A DNA stretch of 64,000 nt. Source: Yersinia rohdei ATCC 43380. GTDB lineage: Bacteria; Pseudomonadota; Gammaproteobacteria; Enterobacterales; Enterobacteriaceae. Made by a program: the position numbers and the translations under genes. Under the pieces are notes generated by a model. That model searched no databases. It was not told the DNA's origin and was given only the letters and a program-made list of their open reading frames with translations. The stretch covers positions 1 through 64,000 of the forward strand of contig NZ_ACCD01000011.1 of NCBI RefSeq assembly GCF_000173775.1. Direction: 5' to 3'. Positions 31,978-41,794 of the stretch are shown piece by piece (within the stretch, counting starts at the first letter, position 1; the number at the start of each line of letters is the position of its first letter).

Positions 31978-33263
31978 TCAAGCGTTGATTAACTTTGGCG
32001 TAATGAAAATGACTAACTCTCGCCGACTTTGTTGTTGAGCATCTTGTTTAAACAACACTCCCAACCACGGAATATCGGCCAATACTGGCACTTTATGAAC
32101 GCCCTGAGTACTTTTTTGTTGGAAAATTCCTCCTAACACAATGGTTTCACCATCATTTACAGTTATTTGGGTTTTTATTTCCTGTTTATCTATTAGTAAT
32201 GTTTCACTATCGCCACGTTTCATTGCCATTCCGGGCATATTTTGGCTAATTTTCAAGTCTAATGTAATTTTACCATTACGCAGTATTTTTGGTGTCACTT
32301 CCATTCCCAATACGGCTTCTTTAAATTCAACAGTAGAAATCCCTTTTTTACCCTTTGAAACAGTATAAGGGATATCCGAACCTTGCTTGATGCTGGCCGT
32401 CTGTTGATGTGAGGCCACCAAGTGCGGACTGGCAATAATATCAATTTGGTTTTCTTGCTCCAATGCACTCAATTCAAGCTCCAACAGCCTTCCACCAATG
32501 CGAGCGACATTAAATCCGGCACTGATAACACGATTCGGTAACGGCAAATTGACATTAAAATCATTCATTCTGAGCGAGCTATTTTGCTTGGCCTCTCCCA
32601 TGCCCCAACGTACGCCCAGTTCCTGTAAGTTCTCACGGCTGATAGTCACTATGTGAGCCGCAAGCTGCACTTGCTGCAAGGGTAAATCCATTTCTACCAA
32701 CCAACTTTGCAACAATGCTAGTGATGCCGGAGTATCACGAATTAATAACGTGTTGGTACGTTTATCTACCACCACACTGCCTAAAGGGGAAAGTACTCCT
32801 CCCTCGGCAAGATCTAAACTGTCGGCAACCTGCTCAGCATCAGCATATTGCAAGGCAATGCTTAGGTTACTAAGAGATTCAGGTGCAGCTTTTTGCTGAC
32901 TACGTTGCCGCTTTTCCTCAAGTTCCTGCTCAGTAAAAACCATCATTACCGCGCCTTCCCGCTCAACTGTTAGCCGGCTCATACGCAACACAGTGGTCAG
33001 TGCCTGTTCCCAGGGAATATCCACTAATCTCAAGCTCAGGTTGCCACCAACGCCGGCTGCAATGACTAAATTCAACTGTTGATAATCAGCCAACGCTTGC
33101 AGTACCACAGACGCAGGAGCGTCTTGAAACTCCAATGTTACTGGCACACCATTTTGCCAGCTGCAAGCAAGGCACTGAGAAACAGAAAAAAAGGGATTTG
33201 TTGGCGGGCGGCCCTAAAAGAGGAATAAAACCAGCCTTTAAGATTAATTGTATCAATATCCAT
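31978..33263 (-). pseudogene. hofQ: Secretin HofQ (PilQ/ComE-type), split by a frameshift
   Basis: The body (from about 33147) matches HofQ: an N-terminal secretin subdomain (LEFQDAPASVVLQALADYQQ), a short N1-like domain, and the C-terminal secretin pore domain with VEFKEAVLGMEVTP, NDGETIVLGGIFQQKS and WLGVLFKQD. Secretins form outer-membrane pores for type IV pilus or DNA-uptake machines. The body has only a GTG start, no signal peptide, and an in-frame stop 22 codons upstream of that GTG. The missing N-terminus is present in another frame: an ATG at 33263 with AAAGGAA upstream encodes a typical signal peptide ending SALLAAGK, then stops after four more codons. One extra A in the A-run at 33152-33155 would join both into a 428-residue protein. 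Confidence 0.85.
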
Positions 33264-33443
33264 CAGATCAATTCCTTTCAATGCTGATTATTATCAGAAA
33301 AGTATTTTGAAGGTTGATGACAAACCGATATTTTCAGTTCCGAGTGAGTCGGCGCCTGCACCTATGGGTGTTTCGGCTACTGACTTAAGCAGCGCCCCCT
33401 CGGCACCTTCCCCTGTAATCAATTTTGTCAGCAATCTGTTAGT

Positions 33444-33806
33444 TTATTTCATCGACAACACCACTGTTCCAGACAATCCCAAACAGGCTCTGTCTGGGTT
33501 TACATGCTCTAAACTCACCTGCCGCGAGCTGATGTGAGTAACCTGCCAATATGGCAACAAAGGTGTTCCTGTCACCAGTTTTTGCCACTGCCCTTCAGAG
33601 TGCTGCACCCAAGCAGAATGGTACTGGTTACCATGAACAATGCCCTGTAATTGCCAATTGGCGAGTTTTTCTCGGTCATCACCACAAGACTGCGCCGAAA
33701 TTTGCTGAAAAGGATCGCGCCCATACGCCGCCGATAAGGGCTCAGCACTCACGGTTGGCCCCCATAAAACCGCAATGAGTAGCAATCTCGCTAGCCATAG
33801 CACCAT
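33444..33806 (-). CDS. hofP: HofP, pilus-assembly lipoprotein-like small protein
   Basis: 120 residues with a signal peptide (MVLWLARLLLIAVLWGP, cleavage near SAEP) and the PilP-like motif GRDPFQ after it, then a small beta domain (WQLQGIVHG, WVQHSEGQWQKLVTG). PilP-type proteins link the inner-membrane PilMNO complex to the secretin. There is an ATG at 33833 that overlaps the hofO stop, but ATG at 33806 is chosen because AGGAGGG lies 8 bases before it and it begins the signal peptide. The same frame stays open for about 49 codons past the stop. Confidence 0.75.
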   Translation of the reverse strand: MVLWLARLLLIAVLWGPTVSAEPLSAAYGRDPFQQISAQSCGDDREKLANWQLQGIVHGNQYHSAWVQHSEGQWQKLVTGTPLLPYWQVTHISSRQVSLEHVNPDRACLGLSGTVVLSMK

Positions 33807-33829
33807 TGCCGGCCCTCCTGTGCGGCAAC

Positions 33830-34384
33830 TCATTCACTTCCCTCGGTGAGATATTCTCTCAGGTTTAGCTTCACTATCAGTTCGCGACTATCGCGTTTAA
33901 TTTCAATTAGCTGCAACTGAGTAGGCGATGAGATAGAAGAGAGTTGGTGAAGCAAGTGGAGCAATCCATAAAAATTAACCCGCAAGCTAACTTGCCACAG
34001 CTGGTGGCTGACTGAATGGGTCAGGGCGACTATCTCCGGCTCCAATTGCTGCTGCCAACCAATAACTAACCCACCATAGGGTGCTATCCATTGTCCCACC
34101 AAATTAGCCATTGAGACTGGCGGCCATGAGGTGCTTGTTGCTGTTAAGGCTGACAATTTCTGCTGTAGAGAAGAGTGTGATGGCAACTGCGCCAGTGCTA
34201 ACTTCTGGTATTCAACCTGCTGTTGAAGTTGAATAATTTCATCTACCGCGAGTTGCTGCGGTTGCCATCTGGGGTATAGAACCAAGCTATAGACTATCGC
34301 GCCGAGTAACCCCAGCCCCCCTAATTGGTATAAAGCAATTTGCCAACCCGGCCGGTCTATCCAGCGCTGAAGCTGCTTACTCAT
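33830..34384 (-). CDS. hofO: HofO, PilO-like inner-membrane protein
   Basis: 184 residues with one membrane segment (about residues 17-37), a coiled-coil stretch (DEIIQLQQQVEYQKLALAQL) and a periplasmic ferredoxin-like domain, the PilO layout. It would pair with HofN. Sequence conservation is low across the family, so the call rests mainly on its place in the hofMNOPQ order. ATG at 34384 gives an 8-bp overlap with hofN; earlier in-frame starts lie well inside hofN. Confidence 0.8.
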   Translation of the reverse strand: MSKQLQRWIDRPGWQIALYQLGGLGLLGAIVYSLVLYPRWQPQQLAVDEIIQLQQQVEYQKLALAQLPSHSSLQQKLSALTATSTSWPPVSMANLVGQWIAPYGGLVIGWQQQLEPEIVALTHSVSHQLWQVSLRVNFYGLLHLLHQLSSISSPTQLQLIEIKRDSRELIVKLNLREYLTEGSE

Positions 34385-34925
34385 CATTATTATTCCCTTC
34401 ATCCTGCCAGCTTGCGTGTACAACAAAGCGGAAATGCCCCTCATCTTGGGTAATTCTTTGTAGGATGACATTAGTCAAAAGAGATAGGCGGCTTAACATT
34501 ATTAGAAAATCATCAATGGCGGCGTAATCTTGGCAGAAAGCGGAAAAAACCAGCGTATCCTCTTGCGGTATTATGCTAACCAACCAGCAACTCTGCGGTA
34601 TTTGCTGTGATAACAGCCGCAATAAACTTGAATATCGGCGCGCGGGTTGATGCGCCAGCCGGTAAACCTGCAAGCGCTGCTCGGCATGCTGTAACTGCGC
34701 CATCGTCTGTTGCACCTTTTGCTGCTGCTGGCTTAAGGCGATTTGCTGTTGCAGGAGTGCGGCCAAGCGGCCCTGCTGATTGATGTTCATTCTGTGCGAT
34801 TGCGCCAGTATTGCCCACAGCACAAGGACAAAAACGACACATTGGCACAACCCGATATTGCGCCAAAACCGATAGCGCGCGAGCTGGCGCTCAGTGCGCC
34901 ATAATGAAAAATTAACCTGATACAT
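34377..34925 (-). CDS. hofN: HofN, PilN-like inner-membrane protein
   Basis: 182 residues. The N-terminal VNFSLWRTER corresponds to the INLLPWR-type motif by which PilN binds PilM. It is followed by a membrane segment (about residues 26-44), a Gln-rich coiled coil (about 60-100) and a small periplasmic domain. The start ATG overlaps the hofM stop by one base (TGATG), and its end overlaps hofO by 8 bp, so the genes are translationally coupled. Confidence 0.8.
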   Translation of the reverse strand: MYQVNFSLWRTERQLARYRFWRNIGLCQCVVFVLVLWAILAQSHRMNINQQGRLAALLQQQIALSQQQQKVQQTMAQLQHAEQRLQVYRLAHQPARRYSSLLRLLSQQIPQSCWLVSIIPQEDTLVFSAFCQDYAAIDDFLIMLSRLSLLTNVILQRITQDEGHFRFVVHASWQDEGNNNDE

Positions 34926-35809
34926 CAATAATCTGCCGGTCGTAATGCCAGCCCTCCTGCCAGGGTAAATGCTGCGGGCAACGATGGTAAAGGCGGCTGA
35001 TAGTGAGTGAATGCAGTAAAAGGTAACCAGGCGATGGTATTTTCAGGCGGAGTTTCTGCCACCGTGCTGCTGTAATACATTTTCAGTGGCGCATCACCCT
35101 GCCCGGCATAACGAGAATGAAGCTGCATCAACAAGGTGGAAAGCGGGTTAGCGCCTTTAGACAACAAGGCTGGTGAGTCGCTCTCATCCGCGTCAATCGC
35201 CACTACACCAAAATCAAATGGCAGCTCAGCAGAGGAAACCCACAGCCACTCATTCGCCAGCCGGTGCACTAAGTAATACGCCCCGGATAAGCCGGCGGCC
35301 GTAGCCATATAGCGCAGGGCGCACGGAGTGATATCAATTATATTTGATGACAAACCGGCCTGCTGCAAACAGGTTTGCCATTGCTGAACTTCTGACTGAC
35401 GGGCGGCCGTGATGAGCAGCTCATCGCCAGAGGTTGCTCCAGACCGATAATCCAGTGCTAATTCCTGACTATTCACTGGGAATAACCTGCTTGCCGCCGC
35501 ATTGATAAACCCCTCTCGCTCGGGTTCTCGCAGCCGCCTGTCTGGTGCTTGAAGTGTTTGTTGCAATATGCGCTGCGCGGGTAATGCGATACGTAATGAA
35601 ATATGTCGTGGTAATTGTTTACGTAATAATTTGAGTTTGTCGCTAACTCTATCTGGCTGTTGTAAAATACCTTCGCGCAACACGCCAGAAGGTAAGGTCT
35701 GAGACCACCAATAGCGCAGTTGCCAACCATATCGACGCCTGACAACAGCCAGTGCGCGTATAGCCTCTATTTGAATATCTAGCCCAACCTGCCAATATTG
35801 TGAGTACAT
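34925..35809 (-). CDS. hofM: HofM, PilM-like cytoplasmic ATPase-fold protein
   Basis: 294 residues; the N-terminus MYSQYWQVGLDIQ starts the actin-like fold seen in PilM. It would be the cytoplasmic part of the HofMNOPQ assembly, known in relatives for type IV pili and DNA uptake. ATG at 35809 has GGAGG nine bases upstream; the longer frame would run into the mrcA control region. It is the first gene of the hof operon, divergent from mrcA with a 119-bp gap, the same arrangement as E. coli. Confidence 0.82.
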   Translation of the reverse strand: MYSQYWQVGLDIQIEAIRALAVVRRRYGWQLRYWWSQTLPSGVLREGILQQPDRVSDKLKLLRKQLPRHISLRIALPAQRILQQTLQAPDRRLREPEREGFINAAASRLFPVNSQELALDYRSGATSGDELLITAARQSEVQQWQTCLQQAGLSSNIIDITPCALRYMATAAGLSGAYYLVHRLANEWLWVSSAELPFDFGVVAIDADESDSPALLSKGANPLSTLLMQLHSRYAGQGDAPLKMYYSSTVAETPPENTIAWLPFTAFTHYQPPLPSLPAAFTLAGGLALRPADY

Positions 35810-35928
35810 CTTTACCGACCTCCATGTCGAGAGAGAATAAAAGAACGTATCCATGTTCAGAGCTTGCCTTTATACTACGGCGCGGTTGTTTATAAACTGC
35901 CCAATTGACATTGAATGGGAAATCTCAG

Positions 35929-38478
35929 GTGAAGTTCGTAAAGTATTTTTTGATCCTTGTAGTGTGTTGCATTTTACTGGGAGCAGCCTCGATATTTGGC
36001 TTGTACAAATATATTGAGCCGCAGCTGCCCGATGTTGCCACACTGAAAGATGTCCGGCTGCAAACACCTATGTTGGTGTATAGCGCCGAAGGCGAATTGA
36101 TCGCTCAATTCGGTGAAAAACGCCGTATTCCATTGACACTAAAACAGATTCCACCAGAAATGGTGCATGCGTTTATTGCCACGGAAGATAGCAGATTCTA
36201 CGAGCATCACGGCGTTGACCCGGTCGGGATCCTGCGCGCGGCGACTATTGCAGTGGTTTCCGGTCATGCCTCTCAGGGGGCCAGTACCATTACCCAGCAA
36301 TTAGCACGAAACTTCTTCTTAAGCCCGGAACGCACCTTGATGCGAAAAATCAAGGAAGCCTTCCTGGCTATCCGTATTGAACAGTTACTGACGAAAGATG
36401 AAATTCTTGAGTTGTACCTGAACAAGATTTATCTGGGCTATCGCGCCTATGGCGTTGGTGCTGCGGCACAGGTTTATTTCGGCAAAGAGGTCAACGAACT
36501 GACACTCAGCCAAATGGCCATGATTGCCGGGTTGCCAAAAGCGCCTTCGACCTTCAACCCACTCTATTCACACGACAGGGCTGTTGCCCGCCGTAATGTC
36601 GTGTTGTCGCGCATGTTGGATGAAAAATACATCACGCAGGCGCAGTACGACCAAGCGCGCAGTGAAGAGTTGGTTGCCAACTACCATGCGCCTCAAATTG
36701 CTTTCTCCGCGCCTTATTTGTCAGAAATGGTACGCCAGGAGATGATTAAGCGTTACGGTGAAAATGCGTATACCGACGGCTATCAGGTCTATACCACTAT
36801 CACCAAAAAGCTCCAGTTGGCAGCGGTTGATTCCTTGCGCGCCAACGTGTTGGCTTATGACATGCGCCACGGCTATCGCGGCCCATCCAATGTGTTATGG
36901 AAAGTGGGTGAAAGCGCCTGGAGCAATGAGCAAATTGTTGATTCGCTGAAAACATTGCCGGTTTATGGCCCGCTGTTACCTGCGGTAGTCACTCAAACCA
37001 ATGCCGAGCAAGCCACTGCATTATTGGCTGATGGGAGTAGCGTAGCGCTACCTATGGCTGGCATGCGCTGGGCGCGGGCATTTAAATCGGATAATGCACA
37101 GGGGCCGATACCGAAAAAAGTGACTGATGTGGTTCAACCAGGTCAGCAGATTTGGGTGCGAAAAGTGGGTGATATTTGGTGGCTGGCACAAGTGCCAGAC
37201 GTCAACTCCGCTTTAGTTTCTATCGACCCGAACAATGGCGCGATTAAGGCTTTGGTGGGCGGTTTTGACTTTAACCAAAGTAAATTTAACCGTGCTACAC
37301 AAGCGCTGCGTCAAGTGGGTTCGAATATCAAACCCTTCTTGTATACCGCCGCGATGGATAAAGGTCTGACCTTGGCCACTATCCTCAATGACCTGCCGAT
37401 TACACGTTGGGATGCTGGTGCGGGCACCGATTGGCGGCCAAAGAACTCGCCACCAACTTATGATGGCCCAATTCGTTTACGCCAAGGTTTAGGCCAATCG
37501 AAAAACGTAGTTATGGTGCGAGCAATGCGCGCCATGGGTGTGGATTATGCCGCTGAATACCTGCAACGCTTTGGTTTCCCTGCACAAAATATCGTGCATT
37601 CAGAATCATTAGCCTTGGGTTCAGCTTCATTTACACCACTGCAACTGGTGCGTGGCTATGCGGTATTGGCAAACGGCGGCTATTTGGTTGACCCGTATTT
37701 TATCGCCAAAATCACGGATGATACCGGTCATGTGCTGTTTGAAGAGAAACCGAAGATTGTCTGTGAAGCGTGTAACTTGCCGGTCATTTACGGTGATACA
37801 CAACGTTCTGTCACACTGTCTGACGATAGCACTGAAAATGTTGCAACCTCACAGACGAATAATGCCAGTACAGTGCCAATGCCGGAGCTGGAACAAGTAA
37901 CCCCTGCGGCAACCAAGCTCGATAGTGAATATGCACCGCATGTTATCAGCACACCGCTGGCGTTCCTGATCCGTGATGCATTGAACTCTAACATCTTCGG
38001 GGAACCGGGCTGGATGGGCACAGGCTGGCGTGCCGGGCGTGATTTAAAACGCAAGGATATTGGCGGTAAAACCGGCACCACCAACAACTCAAAAGATGCT
38101 TGGTTCTCAGGCTATGGCCCGGATACCGTGACCTCAGTCTGGATTGGTTTTGATGACCATCGCCGTGACTTAGGGCGCAGTACAGCATCTGGGGCGATAC
38201 CAGACCAGATTTCTGGGGCGGAAGGTGGGGCGAAAACGGCCCAGCCGGCTTGGGATGACTTTATGAAAGTCGCTCTTGAAGGGTTACCAGAAAAACCGGT
38301 TTCACCACCGCCAGGTATCGTTAGCGTCGTGATTGATAAGCAAACAGGCAAGCTATCCAGTGGCGGGCCAGGCAGCCGCACAGAATACTTTATCGAGGGC
38401 ACACAGCCCACCGAGTATTCAGTGCATGAGGCCGGAACTACGCTGATGGATAACGGCCAGACTCACGAACTGTTCTGA
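35929..38478 (+). CDS. mrcA: Penicillin-binding protein 1A
   Basis: 849 residues (E. coli PBP1A 850). It is a class A PBP that both polymerises and cross-links peptidoglycan. A membrane anchor (about residues 4-24) is followed by the GT51 domain with EDSRFYEHHGVD and QGASTITQQLARN, an OB-like insert, and the transpeptidase domain with SxxK (GSNIKPF), SxN (QSKNV) and KTG (GGKTGTTNN). GTG at 35929 matches the E. coli N-terminus KFVKYFLI and has GGGA at 8 bases; an in-frame TTG 24 bases upstream is less likely. A strong terminator follows. Confidence 0.97.
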   Translation: MKFVKYFLILVVCCILLGAASIFGLYKYIEPQLPDVATLKDVRLQTPMLVYSAEGELIAQFGEKRRIPLTLKQIPPEMVHAFIATEDSRFYEHHGVDPVGILRAATIAVVSGHASQGASTITQQLARNFFLSPERTLMRKIKEAFLAIRIEQLLTKDEILELYLNKIYLGYRAYGVGAAAQVYFGKEVNELTLSQMAMIAGLPKAPSTFNPLYSHDRAVARRNVVLSRMLDEKYITQAQYDQARSEELVANYHAPQIAFSAPYLSEMVRQEMIKRYGENAYTDGYQVYTTITKKLQLAAVDSLRANVLAYDMRHGYRGPSNVLWKVGESAWSNEQIVDSLKTLPVYGPLLPAVVTQTNAEQATALLADGSSVALPMAGMRWARAFKSDNAQGPIPKKVTDVVQPGQQIWVRKVGDIWWLAQVPDVNSALVSIDPNNGAIKALVGGFDFNQSKFNRATQALRQVGSNIKPFLYTAAMDKGLTLATILNDLPITRWDAGAGTDWRPKNSPPTYDGPIRLRQGLGQSKNVVMVRAMRAMGVDYAAEYLQRFGFPAQNIVHSESLALGSASFTPLQLVRGYAVLANGGYLVDPYFIAKITDDTGHVLFEEKPKIVCEACNLPVIYGDTQRSVTLSDDSTENVATSQTNNASTVPMPELEQVTPAATKLDSEYAPHVISTPLAFLIRDALNSNIFGEPGWMGTGWRAGRDLKRKDIGGKTGTTNNSKDAWFSGYGPDTVTSVWIGFDDHRRDLGRSTASGAIPDQISGAEGGAKTAQPAWDDFMKVALEGLPEKPVSPPPGIVSVVIDKQTGKLSSGGPGSRTEYFIEGTQPTEYSVHEAGTTLMDNGQTHELF

Positions 38479-38520
38479 TGATGATGTTGGATTGGTTCTG
38501 ATAACTGAGTAGTGAAAACA

Positions 38521-38547
38521 AAGCCGGGGATAACCCCGGCTTTTTAT
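38521..38547. terminator. mrcA terminator, also facing nudE
   Basis: Perfect 9-bp stem AAGCCGGGG / CCCCGGCTT with a 4-base loop followed by TTTAT, 42 bases after the mrcA stop and just before the convergent nudE end. Confidence 0.9.
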
Positions 38548-38557
38548 CTTTGGCGGC

Positions 38558-39121
38558 TCAAGATGAAAATAACCCTGTTTCATTAAAAAATGCCTGCGCC
38601 AAAAACAGCGCACTGACATTGCGGGCCTCACAAAAGCCGGGCTCATCAAGTAGCGCCATCATATTCGCAATCGGCCAACGCACCTGTGGTAGAGGCTCAG
38701 GTTCATCACCTTCTAAACTTTGTGGATAAAGGCCCCGGGCGATAACAATATTCATTTTGCTGGAGAAATAGGACGGAGCCATAGTTAGCTTTCTGAGATA
38801 GTCGAAGTGCTCAGCCCCAAACCCAACCTCTTCCATCAATTCTCGGTTCGCCGCTTCCAACACGTCTTCACCGGGATCAATCAGCCCTTTAGGAAAGCCC
38901 AGTTCATACTCTTCAAGGCCAACCGCATATTCGCGGATCAGCAATAAATCATTACCAATAATCGGCACAATCATCACTGCTTCACGGTTCGATGGCCGCA
39001 TGCGTTCATAAACCCGTTGCACGCCGTTACTGAATTCCAGATCCACCGCCTCGACGGTAAATAAGCGCGAATGGGCAATCGTTTCTATTTTAAGTATTTT
39101 AGGTTTTTGCAGGTGTTTCAT
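38558..39121 (-). CDS. nudE: ADP-compounds hydrolase NudE (Nudix)
   Basis: 187 residues, as in E. coli NudE (186). It hydrolyses ADP-ribose, Ap3A and NADH. The Nudix box is complete at about residues 88-110: GLIDPGEDVLEAANREL then MEEVGFG. APSYFSSKMNIV and EGDEPEPLPQVRWP are family stretches. It lies between mrcA (convergent) and igaA (divergent), as in E. coli. Confidence 0.95.
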   Translation of the reverse strand: MKHLQKPKILKIETIAHSRLFTVEAVDLEFSNGVQRVYERMRPSNREAVMIVPIIGNDLLLIREYAVGLEEYELGFPKGLIDPGEDVLEAANRELMEEVGFGAEHFDYLRKLTMAPSYFSSKMNIVIARGLYPQSLEGDEPEPLPQVRWPIANMMALLDEPGFCEARNVSALFLAQAFFNETGLFSS

Positions 39122-39600
39122 GATAGCCCCAAATTAAAAACTCACCGCCTATCGGGCGCACACCAAAGTAATTCGGGCCATATTAGGTTACTTAATAAGC
39201 CACTTTTTTCTTGTGTGTATCAGCCAGACACTTTATATCGGCATTTATTAGAACTTGATCACATTGTGCGTTAATGAGAACCTTTATCGCAATGTCAGTT
39301 AGATATAATTTATCTGTTTTTAACATGGCGACGAGTTTAGTCAAGATTCAACCGGTTAATTTTCACCCCATTTCGGCTCAATACACGTAAATAGTTGTGT
39401 TTGAAAATAGGATTATGCTGATATTACCGATGTTTTAGCCTTGCTATTCTTATTAGTCTACGGGCAGTTTCAGAGCACTTGTATTAGGTTATTTGATGAA
39501 TCCGATAACTCTGCCATATGCCTTTGTACTGTTTTATGCATAAAATAATGCATTTTTTCAAAGAGTTGACGTTAGTCAGGGGCACTCGGATGGGGATGGG
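39122..39600. promoter_or_regulatory. nudE-igaA divergent intergenic region
   Basis: 479 bp, AT-rich, no credible gene. It must hold both promoters. A perfect TATAAT is present at 39304-39309, but the best upstream hexamer is spaced only 15 bp, so the promoter call is weak. The igaA ribosome-binding site is probably the GGATGGGGATGGG stretch just before the ATG. No ERIC repeat or clear operator was found. Confidence 0.4.
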
Positions 39601-41736
39601 ATGAGCACGATAGTGTTAATTTTGGCCTTGCTGTTGACTGGTCTTATCGCCGCAGCCTTGCTGTGGTGGTTCCGATCCCGCCGCACTGCCCCCGTAACGG
39701 CAACACTGCTGTTCGCAAAACCTATTCACCGCAAACTGACTCAGGAAGAGCGGGTGAATATCGAAAATTACTTGCTCAATCAGCAAGATAAACTTGGCTT
39801 CAAGCCCCAATCTACCTTTGATTCCCGCGAACTGGTCAACAGTGGAAAGCTGAGCCTAACATCCCAAAGCGATGATGTTTATTCGGTGACGCGCGCCATA
39901 ACCCGCTACGGCGTGGCCAGTGACGAACCCAATAAATGGCGTTATTACCTTGATTCCATTGAGATTCACCTACCCGCTTCGTGGGAACAATATATTGCTC
40001 AGGATAATGATGTCGAACTTATCCAAACCCAAACGATACCTTTAGTTATTTCCCTCAATGGGCATACGCTTAAAAATCATCAATCAGAGCATACCTATCC
40101 GCCTATTTTGGCCTCTGTGGCGCAAAATGCGTCAATTCGTAAGGCTGACAGTGAACATATTGAACTGCTGAATATTCGAAAAGAAACGCCAGAAGAATAT
40201 GCGTTGCATGGCTCGAATGGTTTAAAAGAAGCGGGCGCGATTTGTGTGGCATTGCTATTGCTGTTTTTCGCTCTGACCGGCCCGGCAGTCACTCTCCCCT
40301 GGCTTGTTATTGTGGCAGTTGCGCTAACCGGTTGGGCCTGCTGGAATATGTTCCGCCCATTATCAGAAAAAGATTTACGGGAAGTCCATTGCTTGAGTGG
40401 TACGCCAAAGCGCTGGGGGTTGTTCGGCGAATCAAATCAGGGGCAGATGAGCAATATCTCGCTCGGGATTGTCGATTTGATTTATCCCGCTCATTGGGGG
40501 CCGTATTTCGCCCATGATCTGGGCAAAAAAACCAATATTGATATCTACCTCAACCGCCAGGTTGTCCGGCAAGGGACGTTTTTGTCTCTGCATGACGAAA
40601 TGAAAAACTTCCCGTTACAGCGCTGGGGCAAAAATCTGACACTGATGCTTGGCTCACTGTTAGTGCTGGCGCTGTTACTGATTTATGTGCCGCTGGGTTT
40701 ACCACTGAAATTAAGTGTCGCATGGATACAAGGTGCGCAAAGTCAGCAGGTTACCAGTGTTGATGCGCTGGAAAAAATGCCACTGCGTATTGGCGATATG
40801 CTAAAAGCACAGGGCACCGGTATGTGTTATGTTCCGCCGAATACTCAGACTCCGCACAGCTTTGTTTTTACACCTTTTGATTGTTCCGGTATCTATTGGA
40901 ATAATGCAGCACCCCTGCCGCAGCCTGAATCTGACATCATTGAAAAAGCCGCAGCGCTGGTTTCCACAATCAATCAGCAGCTACACCCTCAGGGCGCAGA
41001 TGCCAGCATCAATCCACAACTGGCGACGGCCATTGAAAAATCCGGCATGATTTTGCTGGATAACTTTGCCGATATCGTCTTAAAAACCCAGGCATTATGT
41101 GGTGGTGATACAGATTGTATCCGCCTGAAGAATGCGTTAGTTAATTTGGGTAATGCTAAGAATTGGCAAGGGCTGGTGAAGCGGGCACAATCTGGCGCAT
41201 TAAAAGGCATGAATGTGCTGCTGCGCCCTGTCAGCGCCGATACCCTGGAAAGTTTGGTGAAAAATGCCACTTCATCATTTGTTTACCGTGAAACCCATTT
41301 GGCGACCGAAGCATTAAACAGCCCACCGCCGGGAGGGTTCCTGATAACCAGCGACGAGGGTAAGCAACTAGTTAGCCACCCGGTGCCCGCGGTGCCAATG
41401 TTTGATTACAGTGCGTTAGAGCAGTGGCGCGAGTTACAACGGCTCTCCGGGTTGCTACTCAATACCCCCTTTAAAGCGGAAGGTATCATCACCAACATCA
41501 CTACCGATGCCAATGGCACACGCCATATCGCATTGCACAGTGAGCCGGATATCATCACTCTCGGGCGCTATTTAGGCACCAGCTCGCTGCTGCTGACGCT
41601 GATTGTGTGCTTAGTGGTCAATGCCACGTTGTTAATTCAGCGCATACTCAAAAATCGTAGCCGTATGGATAATATTCAGCGCTACTATGATAATTGCTTT
41701 AACCAACCCCTCGCCCCGACATCTTTCCTGCGCTAG
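39601..41736 (+). CDS. igaA: Rcs repressor IgaA (YrfF/UmoB)
   Basis: 711 residues, nearly the same length as enteric IgaA (710). It is an inner-membrane protein that restrains the Rcs phosphorelay by contacting RcsD and is relieved by the outer-membrane sensor RcsF. Membrane segments are near residues 2-24, 212-253 (two), about 345-365 and 655-678. A large cytoplasmic part lies between the first two, and a periplasmic domain with four cysteines (CYVPP, DCSG, CGGD, DC) lies before the last one. It is usually essential when Rcs is intact. Confidence 0.95.
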   Translation: MSTIVLILALLLTGLIAAALLWWFRSRRTAPVTATLLFAKPIHRKLTQEERVNIENYLLNQQDKLGFKPQSTFDSRELVNSGKLSLTSQSDDVYSVTRAITRYGVASDEPNKWRYYLDSIEIHLPASWEQYIAQDNDVELIQTQTIPLVISLNGHTLKNHQSEHTYPPILASVAQNASIRKADSEHIELLNIRKETPEEYALHGSNGLKEAGAICVALLLLFFALTGPAVTLPWLVIVAVALTGWACWNMFRPLSEKDLREVHCLSGTPKRWGLFGESNQGQMSNISLGIVDLIYPAHWGPYFAHDLGKKTNIDIYLNRQVVRQGTFLSLHDEMKNFPLQRWGKNLTLMLGSLLVLALLLIYVPLGLPLKLSVAWIQGAQSQQVTSVDALEKMPLRIGDMLKAQGTGMCYVPPNTQTPHSFVFTPFDCSGIYWNNAAPLPQPESDIIEKAAALVSTINQQLHPQGADASINPQLATAIEKSGMILLDNFADIVLKTQALCGGDTDCIRLKNALVNLGNAKNWQGLVKRAQSGALKGMNVLLRPVSADTLESLVKNATSSFVYRETHLATEALNSPPPGGFLITSDEGKQLVSHPVPAVPMFDYSALEQWRELQRLSGLLLNTPFKAEGIITNITTDANGTRHIALHSEPDIITLGRYLGTSSLLLTLIVCLVVNATLLIQRILKNRSRMDNIQRYYDNCFNQPLAPTSFLR

Positions 41737-41794
41737 CGCGTTTTCGTTTATCATAAGCCTTATTTATTACCACTCTTGTGATTGTGGAGTCGCT

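Noticed and set aside
33307-33537. A plus-strand open frame between hofQ and hofP.
   Set aside because: It overlaps the coding part of hofP on the other strand and has no ribosome-binding site; the minus-strand genes explain the region.
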